64,000 bases of DNA. It comes from Aquilaria yunnanensis. Lineage: Eukaryota > Streptophyta > Magnoliopsida > Malvales > Thymelaeaceae. Shown here piece after piece: positions 10,123 to 21,100 of this stretch; the stretch's first letter is position 1, and every line of letters begins with the position of its first letter. Below the pieces are notes generated by a model. It was not told where the DNA came from. It did no database searches and saw nothing but the letters and a program-made list of their open reading frames with translations. The position numbers and the translations under genes are program-made. The stretch is taken from contig CM077598.1 of assembly GCA_039654915.1 (NCBI GenBank), forward strand, positions 73,746,041 through 73,810,040, in the 5' to 3' direction.

Positions 10123-13100
10123 TCACAGTCTTGCAGCATTGCCGGCGTCTTCGGGAAGCTCATTCTCTGCGAGGTATCTCTTTACGGGGTCCTTCCACCC
10201 CATTCCCGAGGTCGTTACGCTTAGCACGGAGATGCTTGGATGGTCTAGCACCTCGGTGTATGTTTTGGACTTCGCTAAGCAATCTGCCTCAGTGTTATTC
10301 CGCCGGGGTACATTTTCGATCCGCACGGCGTCAAACTCTTGGATGAGTTTTCTTACCAGCTCGTGGTATTTTGCCAAGATTGGGTCCTTCGCCCCATAAT
10401 CTCCTGCCGTCTGCCGAACTACCAGCTGGGAATCGCTGTGAGCCCTTAAGTTTCTCACGCCAATCTTTCTGGCCAAGCGTAATCCCGTTATGAGGGCTTC
10501 ATACTCAGCCACATTATTGGTGACGTTGAAGCTGAACTTGATAGCCTTCATCACCTCTAGGCCTTCGGGTCCTCTGATAACTATTCCAGCTCCCTGGTGT
10601 ACGGACCCCGAGGCTTCGTCAACATGCAAGGTCCATTCTGGCTCACCTTCTTTCGGATCTGAGTGGTTCTCCTCAGTGGTGGGTATTTCGGCGATAAAAT
10701 CTGCCAATGCTTGGGCTTTTATGGCCTTCCGAGGCTCATACATGATTTCGTGTTCGCCAAGCTCTATGCACCACTTGGAGAGCCTTCCCGAATGATCAAC
10801 TCTCTTCATAACATCCCGTAGTGGTAGACTACTTCGGACGATGATGGGGTGAGCCTGGAAATATGGTCGCAGTCTTCTTCCTGCAAGCACCAAGGCGTAT
10901 ATAGCTTTTTGAAGCAAAGGGTACCTGACTTCGGCGCCATGCAGGGACTTGCTGACGTAGTAGACCGGCCATTGTTTCGGCCCTTCTTCTTTTATCAGGA
11001 CCGAGCTCACGGCCTTTTCTGTGACGGCGAGGTACAGTACGAGGGGTTCTCCCTCCCGAGGTTGTCGCAGAGTCGGCAGGCTGGCCAGGTAGACTTTGAG
11101 TTCTTCCCAGGCCTTTTGGCAATCTTCATCCCAGGGATGATTGTTTCTTCCGAGGTCGCCTTCCATCTTTGCTGCCTTTGTGAGGACTTTGAAGAAAGGT
11201 CTACACCTATCTCCGTACCTGGAAATAAACCTGCTCAGAGAGGTTATTCTTCCGGTTAGTCTCTGCACGTCTTTAACTGTGGCAGGAGTTCGGAACTCAA
11301 GCAGAGCCTTAATCTTCTCAGGATTGGCGTCGATGCCTCTTTCGGATACCATGTACCCAAGGAATTTTCCCGACGTCACCCCGAAGATACACTTCTCGGG
11401 GTTAAGGCGAATCCCGAAGGCTCTGAGCTTTTGGAAGGTTTCCTCCAAATCTGCAACGTGGTAGCCGGGCAGCTTGCTTTTTACTATCATATCATCAACA
11501 TATACTTCCATGTTTCTCCCCATTTGGTCTTTAAAGACCTTGTTCATCAGTCTCTGGTAGGTGGCTCCTGCATTTTTCAGCCCGAAGGGCATTCTGATAT
11601 AGCAGTACGTTCCTCCCTCGGTGATGAAGGCAGTTTTCTCTTCATCTTCGGGGTCCATCCTTGTCTGATGGTAGCCGCTGAAGGCATCTAGGAAGCTCAG
11701 GAGCCCGTATTCGGCCGTTGAATCTACCAGTTGATCTATTGGCGGGAGGGGAAATGAGTCTTTCGGGCAAGCATCGTTCAAGTTTCTGAAATCAATGCAC
11801 ATCCGGAGTTTGCTGCTACCTTCTTTTGTGGCAATGACCACGTTGCTTAACCATTCGGGGTATTTTACCTCCCTGATAACTTCAGCATCCAATAGGCGCT
11901 GGACTTCGGTTTTCATGAAGTTGCTTTTGTGGGCTGAGATGCTTCGTTTCTTTTGCCTGATAGGTTTTGCTTCCGGGCTTACTTTGAGGCTGTGCTGTAT
12001 TATGCCAGGGTTCACTCCTGGCATGTCTTTCGGCGAGTAGGCAAACAGATCTTTATTTTTTAGCAGAAAGGATACAAGATTTTCCTTATCACCTTTGGCC
12101 AAGCTCTTCCCTATTCGGGTAGATTGTCCTGGGACAAGATCTACTGCTTCCGTTTCTGCTTCTGCGGGATCTCCTTTTTTGCCTTTCTCCTGCACCTTTG
12201 CCTCCACCGTTTGTGTAGAGCTGTTTGCCGGAGCCTTTCGTGTTTTTACAAACACCTTTCTTACCTCGGCTTGGTCGATGAAGACCTCTGCATCTCCATC
12301 CTTGGTGGCGAATGTGACAGTCAAGTACTTCACATCGGGGCAAATGTGCAGGTTCCCCTGAGTCTGCCTTCCAAGGATGGCGTTGTACGAAGACGGGACG
12401 TCCATGACGATGAATCTTGCCATTGTGGACGCGTACAACTCAGCTGCTCCGTCTACCGAAGTGCCTTTCATCATCAAAGGGAGGTCGATCCATCCGAGGA
12501 CGGGTAGTTCGGATGGCCCAACGCCGAAGGTGGGCGTGGTGACAGGTTTCAGCTCGCTGCTGGAGATGCCCAAGCTCGGCAGTAAGTGCGAGAATAGGAC
12601 GTCAGCATTTGAGCCATCATCAAGCAACACTCTCTTGACGTCCCAGTTCCCTATTCTCGCCATTATCAGCAGCGGGTCGTCGTGGGGGAAGACGACAGTG
12701 GAGCCATCTTTGCGAGCCAATTTCTTTGATGGACTTTGATACTCCATAACCGCAATTTCTCTGGCCTTCCGCTTTCTTTCCGAGGATGGGAGCCCCATGG
12801 TGATGGTTTGGATGACCCCTTCTGGAGGTGGAAGGCGCCTTTTTGGACTTCTGTTTCTCCGCCTGTCGGAGTCATAATCCTCATTTTCGGCCCTCTCTTC
12901 CTCCTCTTTTCTGCCCTTTGGGGAGGGCATCCGCAGGTACTTGCGAAGTTGGCCCTGTTTGATCAGCGACTCTATGTACTTCTTCAGCTGGAAGCAGTCT
13001 TCGGTGTCATGACCGTGGTCGCGATGAAACTGGCAGAACTTCTTGGCATTCTTCTTATTATCGGCGGCCATGGCCTTTGGCCGCCGAATCTGCGTCCCTT

Positions 13101-13383
13101 GCCTTTCCAGCGCCATGAGAATGTTGGTCCGTGTCGTGCTCAAGGGTGTGAAACTTTGAGGTTTCTTTCCTCGCATTCGCCGTGGTCGACCTGTATGTTC
13201 AGAAAGATGCCGAGCTTGCTGGCTGGACCCTTCGGCGCGGTGATGATCAGACTTCGGCCCCGCCATCCTCAATTCCTCGGCTGTCATGTGCTGCTCTGCC
13301 CTTCGGTAAAATTCTCCGAGGGTCTCCGGGGGGTCCCTTCCGGGAGGAGTCCTTTGAGAACTCGTAGAACAGCTGTGAGTCAC
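10123..13383 (-). pseudogene. Element A gag 3' part, protease, RT and two RNase H domains
   Basis: The open frame has 1086 codons. In order: a CCHC-like finger CQFHRDHGHDTEDC (117-130), protease DDGSNADVL (255-263), RT with YVDD (628-631), a first RNase H-like region (about 780-895) in which the usual TDAS is replaced by LAVTE, and a second RNase H (about 915-1040) with D922, E960, D984 and D1034 all present. A degenerate first and a complete second RNase H is the hallmark of the Tat lineage. The frame has no plausible own start: it is the continuation of gag after a frameshift near 13350, and it ends at a premature TGA before integrase. Hence called broken, although the enzyme domains themselves look whole. 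Confidence 0.9.
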
Positions 13384-14275
13384 GCCGAAGGCCCCGTGTC
13401 ATAGCGAGGATGCGGATTTCGGGCCGGAAGTCCGGGACGCTGAGTGCTTCCCTGTTTAATCGTTCGACATAGTCTCGGATCGTCTCTCCGTTTCTCTGCT
13501 CTATGTCGAACATCTGTACAGGCATTTTGGCCGTCGGCCTGCTCCCAATGAACTGCTGGGTAAAGGCTGTGGACAACTCCTGAAACTCAGTGATAGTCCC
13601 TGGGGGCAACGAATTGTACCATGCTGTTGCTGGGCCCGTGAGGGTGACTTCAAAGCATTTGCACATGGTAGCGTCATCAACTCCGTGCATTATCATGCTC
13701 CGCCTATACTTCGTCAGATGGGCCTGTGGATCAGTCCGGCCATCATAGATCTCCAGCCTAGGCACTCTGAAGTCGCCTGGCATAGCTGCCTCAACGACGG
13801 TGTGAATAAACGCGGAGCCATCTTCGCATAATGCCCCCGACAGCCTGTCCCAAACGGGTTTTCTGGTCACTTGCTTCTCCACTCTGTCCAGCCGTGCCAA
13901 TATCCTTTCCATAAGCGCAGTGGCGCTAGGACCATTTTCGCGGGAGGGAGATCGACGGCACCTTTTCGGGGAGCGAGTTCGGCGCGGAGGGGTCAGGGCC
14001 CTCGCCTCGGGCGACGAACTGCTTCGCTGTGAGACTCTCGGTCGCTTGGACCCGGTTTGTCCCACAGGCCGTTTCCCGAGGGCTATATCTTCTGTGGATG
14101 ATTCTCCGCGAGGATCTCCACTTTCTGAACTGCGGTGTGTAGACTTGGGGCTTCTCTCCCGAGGGCGTGTTGATGAGGAGGGTTTCTGGGCCTGTGACTA
14201 CTGTGGCCATCTTCGGTCGATCTGCTGAGTCATTTCAGCAACGACCGAGCGCTGAAAGTCCCTCAAGAAGCTCAT
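13247..14275 (-). pseudogene. Element A gag (capsid part), with an in-frame TAG and a frameshift
   Basis: The capsid-like core is at 13400-13900: RLEIYDGRTDPQAHLTKY, the DDATMCKCFEVTL block and TAWYNSLP. A TAG stop at 14198-14200 interrupts the frame. The frame before it is open up to 14533, inside the LTR, with ATGs at 14275 and 14476. Near 13350 a 16-base segment (GACTCCTCCCGGAAGG on minus) is absent from the same place in element B, where the frame passes straight into the next gag region. The segment shifts A into a dead frame ending at 13247. Either the insertion is a lesion or the frames are joined by recoding; the first is likelier. Confidence 0.8.
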
Positions 14276-14425
14276 GGTGATTACCAGAGGGCGGTCCTCC
14301 TCGGGCGTAGAAGTCTCTGGGAGTGTCTGCTCAGCAGCCGGTTGTATCTCAGGCACGGACGAGGACCTTGGGAGTCCCTTGTCCTTAGAACGCCGATTCT
14401 CAACGATGGCAATCTGCGAGCGGGT

Positions 14426-14442
14426 TCCCACAGACGGCGCCA
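14426..14442 (-). other. Element A primer-binding site
   Basis: Read on minus it is TGGCGCCGTCTGTGGGA, two bases from the 5' LTR. The first nine bases match the complement of the 3' end of plant tRNA-Asp; the rest does not, so the tRNA is a guess. Confidence 0.7.
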
Positions 14443-14444
14443 AA

Positions 14445-15311
14445 TGATGGCCCAAGGCCTCATCGTTGTGAGTCATGATGACTGTTGAGGAGACTTTTAG
14501 GAGGAAGAACGCCTGGAAGGTGGATCGCCCCAAGGAGAGTACCTGAAAAGCTGGTAAACAGGGTTAGGAGGCCCCCGGAGTGTTTTTCCGGGGGGGGAGC
14601 CTCCGACGCCCAAGTCAGTGGTGGCCGGAAGAAAGAGAAAGTCACTAGCTCCAAGAGAAAGGCAGAAAAGTCTCGCCTGGTATTTTCTCAGAGTGTGGGA
14701 GCTGTATATCCGGCCTGCCAACCTCCTGTCAAGTATTTATTTCCTGTATATATAGGAATACCTAGCCCGTTCAGATCATGACACGTGTGCGGTCGGATGT
14801 TCCTGAACGTCTGGGCGTAGGGGACAGATAGTTGGTAACTAGATGGCCTCGAGCCTTGTGCTGAGACGGGCCATGATATGATTCTGATGGCGTCTGCGCG
14901 TCAGGGCGACTTTTTACGTCTGTGGTGGGACGTGTCAGAGGCTTCCTTAAATGCTTCCTTAAATGCGCCTGCCGTACTCCCGAGGTCCCTGGGCGAGGTC
15001 GTCCTCTAGTTCGGACAGAGCCTCTTCGGGAAGCCTACCCTCAGTTCGGGGGTTCCCAGTTCCAGGGGGTTCCGCCTTCGGGGATATCATATTCGGGCAG
15101 CAATGTCTGGTGCCACTTTTCCGAAGGCGCGTTGTTCACAACCTTGGGGGGCGAATGGAGTCCTCAAGTTTTACTGGCGTGCCGAGGCTCGGAGCTCTCA
15201 GGCTATCTCCCGAGGTGCATGATTCCACCTATTCCCGGGAAGCGCCAGTTCTTCTGGCCGTTGTTGTGGCAGGGTATTCGGCCAGATTGAGGCGACAGCC
15301 TTTGGCTATCA
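14445..15311 (-). repeat. Element A 5' LTR (right)
   Basis: 867 bp, paired with 4228-5094. Read on minus it begins TGATAGCC and ends GGCCATCA. Confidence 0.95.
14747..14787 (-). promoter_or_regulatory. Element A LTR promoter: TATA box and G-box
   Basis: TATATATA at 14747-14754 on minus, with CACGTG at 14782-14787 about 30 bp upstream. Transcription of gag-pol would start near 14720, leaving about 275 bp of R-U5. The same pair is in the left LTR. Confidence 0.6.
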
Positions 15312-15316
15312 ATAGC
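15312..15316. repeat. Target-site duplication of element A, right (ATAGC)
   Basis: Matches 4223-4227. Confidence 0.95.
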
Positions 15317-17490
15317 CGTGAGCCAACTTCCCCCGAACTCCTATTCTTATTTCAATGCCTTCCTTTGCATGTGCAGGGACTTCAGGATAGAGCCCCACTT
15401 CATCTTCTTCATGCAGTACTACAAACTCCACCCTATTCCGAAGGGCAGGTGTTACTTCTTGCTTCTTCGGGGATCTGGGAGCAAGACATATATGTTCACC
15501 TTCAAAATGAAGGACAGTTGGTGAGGGAGGCCGAAGAAGTTCTTCTTTCTGAAGCTGGATGAGTAGTGGAAGCATGTGCCAACCAAATGGGCCTCGGGGA
15601 GTCTTGACATTGATGTAGTAGATCACCGAAAGCTATTAACTTTGGAGTTAGAAGCCCAATTCAAAGAATTTGATAGTCGTATTCGGGCTGTCGCGGATTG
15701 GGATCCCGAGGTCCCTTCGCCTTCCCTGTACCCCTTCCCCATTAGGTGGAACTTTATGACGGAAAAGGTCCTTCGGGATCTAGGGGTAGTCAAGGAACAT
15801 ATTACTGACAAGGATATGCCGAAGCCCCTTTTTGATGGCAAGAAGGCGTGGTTGGTAAAGCTCCTTCGGGGCAAACTCACCATCCCGCTCTTACAGAGAA
15901 TAAGTCTGTAGTTACATTGATGTTCTTCTTTTGGTAGAGATGGGTGACAAGTCCACTGCCTTCTACAAAAATCTCTTCCTCAGCAAAGTCGAGAAAGGGG
16001 AGCAGCAAAGGCAAAAGGCGACACCAAAGAGGAAGAAAGGGTCGGGGGGACCATCTTCGGTGTTGAAGTCGAAGAAGGCCAAGGAGGACTCCCTACATCC
16101 TTCACCTGAGGATAATGCGGGGGTATTGGACCAAACTCCCATTTGGGCCAACCTGCCTTCAGGGCCGGCCATCTGTTCGACTCCGCTTAGTTCAGACACG
16201 GCTGTGGAGACTTTGAGGACTTCAGTCAGTGGACTTTCAGCCAAAGAGCTTCAGAAACACTGAAAAATTAAAGGCCAAGGTGTTCTCGCCGAAGTTCTCA
16301 AAGTCAATGACTCTGAGGGAGAAGATGCCGAACTTCCTCCAGGTTTGTCCCTTAGCCATTCTTCTATGAGTTTAGGAATTTTTGGTATTTTAGACCTTAT
16401 AGATGAATGGCTAAGGGATAACATTCTAATGGAACTTTGGCATGAATTTGCAAGCGAAGAAGCATAGGCCCCCTGGGTGAAGGGCCATGCCCGAAGGAGG
16501 GCTATTCGGGGTTCCAAAATCCTGATGGAGCCCTTCTGGACTTTCACGGAGGACATGAACCTATTCTCTGAGGATAGACAGAGGATGGCTCCGCAGATGA
16601 CGAAAGGCATTATGACAAATGCCAATTTCCAGTCCCTGACTGACGAGTGCCCCAATGAAGAAGTCTACACCGCGAGGATGAATGAGCAGGCTGCCCAAGT
16701 AAACTTCAATCCCTTAGGACTTAGAAAAGTTTTAAGTTTCCTTTTCTAAGTTCCTTTTTGACCCTTATTCAGAATTTTCCCATTTCAGCTGTTGGCGTAC
16801 AGTGGGTACCTTCAGGACTGGGCAGCTAAACAAACATTGGTCCAAAGTCGGTGAGAGGAGAGTTTGGCTAAGGCCAAGGAACTCCTTGCCAGCTCGGTCG
16901 TTAAGTACGGCGAGCTTAATAAGATAGGTAAAGAGGATCTGGCTAACCTTTAGGAGGAGGTGCTTAAGAGCCAGGCAGAGCTGATTCAAGACTTCTTCTC
17001 AAAGATGTCAGACCTCGATGTGAAGTTGATATCTTTGATGTCGGGGAATGAGGCTTTCCAAAAGGAGAGAGATGATGCCATTGCTAATCTTACAAAGGCA
17101 TTTGCTCTTAATTTCGAACTCCAAGCCAAGGTCGATCGGCTGAAGAACGAGAAGAAGAAAAAGAAGAAGAAGTTGGAAAGGGAAGTCGAGGTCCTCAAGA
17201 GAGAACTGGAGGACTTGGCTGTAGAGAAGGCCTAGTCCGATCATGCAACTAAGTCCTCTTATCAAGACGGTTTTTGCCTAGCTCATCACCAAGTTCTGTC
17301 CAGATTTCCGGAGCTCGACCTTTCCTTTTTGGCGGCCCTGGACACCCCCGAAGGACCATCTTGGTAGTGGTCAAGGATAGAGTTCCTTAATCTTCCAGAT
17401 AATCCACCTTCGGCCCCAAAGGTTACTGCCGAAGAGGAGGATGCCGAAGATGCTGGGGAGCTAACAAGTGACCAAGACCCCAATAGGTTT
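15317..17490 (+). pseudogene. Element B antisense gene, remainder (broken)
   Basis: It continues the frame cut at 4227: PNSYSYFNAFLCMC, then the RIEPHFIFFMQYYKL block, both close to element A. TGA at 15522-15524 and further stops (near 15561, 16951 and 17232) break it. The exon 1 donor is changed from GT to AT (near 15900). The exon 2 block starts at 15938 (MGDKSTAFYKNLF). The exon 3 block has MEPFWTFTEDMNLFS (about 16500-16700). Exon 4 starts at 16789 with a lysine-rich coiled coil and ends with SYQDGFCLAHHQVLSRFPEL. The same exon order as in A shows the gene is an inherited part of this family, not a recent capture by A. Confidence 0.85.
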
Positions 17491-18180
17491 CCTTTTCCTT
17501 CTTTCCGTTGTAATCTACTCCTTGTATTTTGCAATGAAGTGTTAATGAAATTTCTCTCTTCTTCAAAATTTGGCTAAGTCAACAATTGGTCTTCAGATAT
17601 CATCTTCATTCTTTAACACTCAACTATCTTAGGCCAAGGGATTCGGGACCTTCTTCGATCAATCATTTTCGGGTCGATTGGTAGGTATCTATAAGAACAA
17701 ACATGTTCGGTTGAATATCTTTGAAAAAACTTAACCTATGTAAGAAATAGTTAGGTGCCTTTCTTGCCAACCATGTTCAGTTGATTTTGAAAGTCTACCT
17801 ATTTTCACGAATGCCCCTTCGAAAGTGACCATGTTCGGATCCCCCCCCCCTCAAAAATGAATATGTTTCGTTTTCTCCCTCAGAAGCGAACATGTTCGGT
17901 CACCATTCTTCGGCAAAAATGTATAACTTTACACATAGGCACCCCTTCGAATTCGACCACCTTGAAAATTTTCTAAGTATGGAAATTCACTTATGTAATT
18001 CAGGAAACAACCATTTTCAGTTTTCCACCTTTGGACATGACCATGTTTGGTCGATGCCCCTCAGATGTAACCATGTTTTGTCAAATGAAATTACCACCTT
18101 CGGTCATACCTCCGTTGGTGTTTTTTGCACAATTTTCCAACTAGAAAATGTTCTAAGTGTAAAATTTTTTTAGAGAGTCT
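17491..18180. repeat. Convergent intergenic region of element B with a diverged motif array
   Basis: Words of the type ACATGTTCGGTT or ACCATGTTCGGTC recur near 17708, 17772, 17828, 17888, 18036 and 18068, in the same place as the array of element A. The core is palindromic (GAACATGTTCG near 17887). No open frame of interest lies here. Confidence 0.6.
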
Positions 18181-21100
18181 GAATGCCATGTATTTTTCAA
18201 CTCTCCTCCTTCGATATTACCAAGCTTGTAGACTCCTAGCCAACTTCTTCAAGGACCAAATAAGGTCCATCCCAATTTGCCTGAAGTACTCTATGGGATG
18301 ATCTTTGGGCTTTAAATTCAGCTCTTTGTAGGGTAAGGTCCCCTTTTTTGATTCCTTTACACTTGACATGCAAGTTTGTAGCAATGGCTACTCTCTGCTG
18401 AAAAGCTTTTCTTCTGAGCTTGGCCATCTCTCTATGCTCGTCAATCAAATCCAACTTTGCCCTTAAACCGAGGTTGTTCCCTTCTTCGTCGAACACTTGT
18501 ATTCTAACGGAGGGCTATGCGACCTCGACGAGGATAAGGGCCTCTACTCCGAAGATGACTGACAAAGGTCTCTCGCCCGTGGCCTTTCTAGGAGTTGTTC
18601 GGTAGCTCCACAACACACTCGGAAGCTCTCCTGGCCATTTTCCCTTTGCTTCTTTCAACCTCCTTTTCAGACCATCTTTTATTGTTCTGTTGGTCACTTC
18701 AACCTGTCCATTGCTCTAAGGATGGACCATCGGGGCGAAGTGCATTTTAATTCTGAGGTTGGTGGTGAATTCCTAGAACCCCTTATCAGTAAATTGAGAA
18801 CCATTATCAGCTACTATCACCCCTGGAACGCCAAATCTACATATGATGTTCTTCCAAACAAATCTCTATATGTCCCTTGTGATATTGCTGCTAAAGGCTT
18901 TACCTCGATCCACTTGGTGAAGTAGTCTACTACGACTACACAAAATTTCACTCCTCCGGGAGCTGTTGGGAAAGGCCCAATGAGGTCTATACCCCATACG
19001 GCGAAGGGGCAGGGGTAGTTTGTCGAAGTTATGACTTTTGAGGGTAGTCTCTAGTCAGGAGCGTGTCTCTGGCAGTTGTCACATTTCTGGACGAACTACC
19101 TCGCGTCCTTCCTCAAGGTAGGCCAGAAGTATCCCTGGCGGAGTACTACCATGGCAAGGGCATCAATTGCTATGTGAGAACCACATTCTCCATCATGGAC
19201 TTATTTGAGGACCATCTCAACTTCTTCTTCACTGACACACCATTGTAACGGACTTGCGTACCCTTGCCGTTACAGCTCTTCCCTAATCAGGAAGTATCTT
19301 CCTGAGTGCTTTCACAATTTTGTGGCTTTCAAAGGATCTTTGGGAAGTTTTGACGTTGTGAAGTATTTCTTGATAAGGTCTTTCCACCTTCTTCCCGAGG
19401 TTGCTATGCACATTACCACAACACTTGGCTAATATAGTACCTCAGTGGACTTTTTTGATTTGGCCAAAGTATCGGCTTCCATATTGTCTCACCTAGGTAC
19501 ATTTTATATTTCTACCATGTCAAACTCTTGGATGAGCTTTTTCACGAGATCATGGTACTTTGCCAAGTTTGGGTCATTTGCCCCGGAGTCCCTCACCATC
19601 TGTCATACCATTAGGTGAGAATCACTGTGGGCCTTGAGATTCCTTACACCAACTCTTTTTGCCAGCCTCAAGCCTGCTATAAGGGCTACATATTCTGTGA
19701 CATAGAATCTGAATTGGACGCCCTTCCTGGCGTCCATACCTTTGGGCCCATGGAGGATTACTCCAGCTCCTTCGTGTTTGAAATTGGAGGCTCCATCAAC
19801 AAAGAGTGTCCACTCAAGTTCATCTTTTCTGGGGCCCTTCAGGGTATCCTCAGTTTTTGGGACCTCAACAATGAAGTTTGCCAATGCTTGGGCCTTTATT
19901 GCCCTTCTCGGCTCATAGGTGATGTCGTATTCATCAAGCTCAACGCACCATTTTGATAATCTTCCTGAGTGGTCTACCTTTCTCATGACATCTCGAAGAG
20001 GTAGGTTACTTCTGACCATGATAGGATACCCTTGGAAGCAAGGTCGCAACCTTCTACTTGCCAGTACTAGGGCATAGATGGCCTTTTGTAGAGGAGGTAA
20101 CCTAATTTCGACACCATGCAGGGACTTACTCAGATAATACACTGGCCATTGCTTTCCTCCCTCTTCCTTTACTAACACCGAGCTTACTTCCATTTTAGTG
20201 ATGGTGAGGTAAAGGATGAAGGGTTCACTCTCCCGCGGCTGCCGAAGTGTCGACAGACTAGTTAGGCAGCTTTTGAGCTCATCCCATGTCTTTTGGTAGC
20301 CTTCATTCCAATGGTGTTCCTGGAACCGAATTCACCTTCATTTTTTGCTACTTTGGTGAGAACTTTGAAGAATGGTCGGCACTTATCCCCGTAGCTGGAG
20401 ATGAATCTGCTAAGGGCTGTGATTCTCCGCATAAGTCATTGCACATCCTTTGTCATTGTGGGAGTTCCGAATCCTAGCAGGGCCTTAACCATTTATGTGT
20501 TGGAATCGATACCTCTAAGTCTAAGATATGATTACTAGGCAGTTTGCTCTTAACTATTATATCATCAACATATACTTCCATATTTCTCCCAATTTGGGAG
20601 TCGAACGCTCTATTCATCAGCCTTTGGTATGTGGCCCCTACATTCTTAAGGCCGAAGGGCATTCTAATGTAGCAGTAGGTGCCAACTTCGGTGATGAAGG
20701 CAATTTTTTCGTCATCTTCGGGATCCGTCCGGATTTGGTGGTATCCACTGAAGGCGTCAAGGAAGCTAAGCAGACCATATTCAGCGATTGAGTCCACCAA
20801 TTGATCTATAGGTGGTAGAGGATAAGAATCCTTAGGACAGGCATCGTTTACATTTCGAAAGTCAATGCACATTCGGAGCTTATCACTCCCTTCCTTCGTG
20901 GCGATAACAACATTGCTAAGCCATTCAGGGTACTTGACTTCTCTTATTACACCTGCCTCCATTAGCCATTGGACTTCAGCTCTGACGAAGTTGTTCTTAT
21001 GCACTGAGAGGTCGCACTTTTTTTTCCGAACAGGCTTCACCTCTAGACGCACTTTAAGGCTATGTTGAATTATTCAAGGGTTTACCCCAGGCTTGTCCTT

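Larger units (their letters stand above)
4228..15311 (-). mobile_element. Tat-lineage Ty3/gypsy element A, complete, with a plus-strand extra gene
   Basis: A is an 11,084-bp element with two 867-bp LTRs that differ at about eight sites, and a perfect 5-bp duplication ATAGC. On minus it reads 5' LTR (right), PBS, gag, protease, RT, RNase H, second RNase H, integrase. On plus, between integrase and the 3' LTR, is a separate four-exon gene. The dual RNase H and the absence of an integrase chromodomain place it in the Tat lineage. It sits inside the antisense gene of its older relative B. The gag-pol has two in-frame stops and a frameshift, so A would need helper proteins to move now. Confidence 0.95.

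Noticed and set aside
13247..13383. Genuine overlapping gag and pol genes in element A
   Set aside because: B reads through without the 16 extra bases, so the overlap is more simply the result of an insertion.
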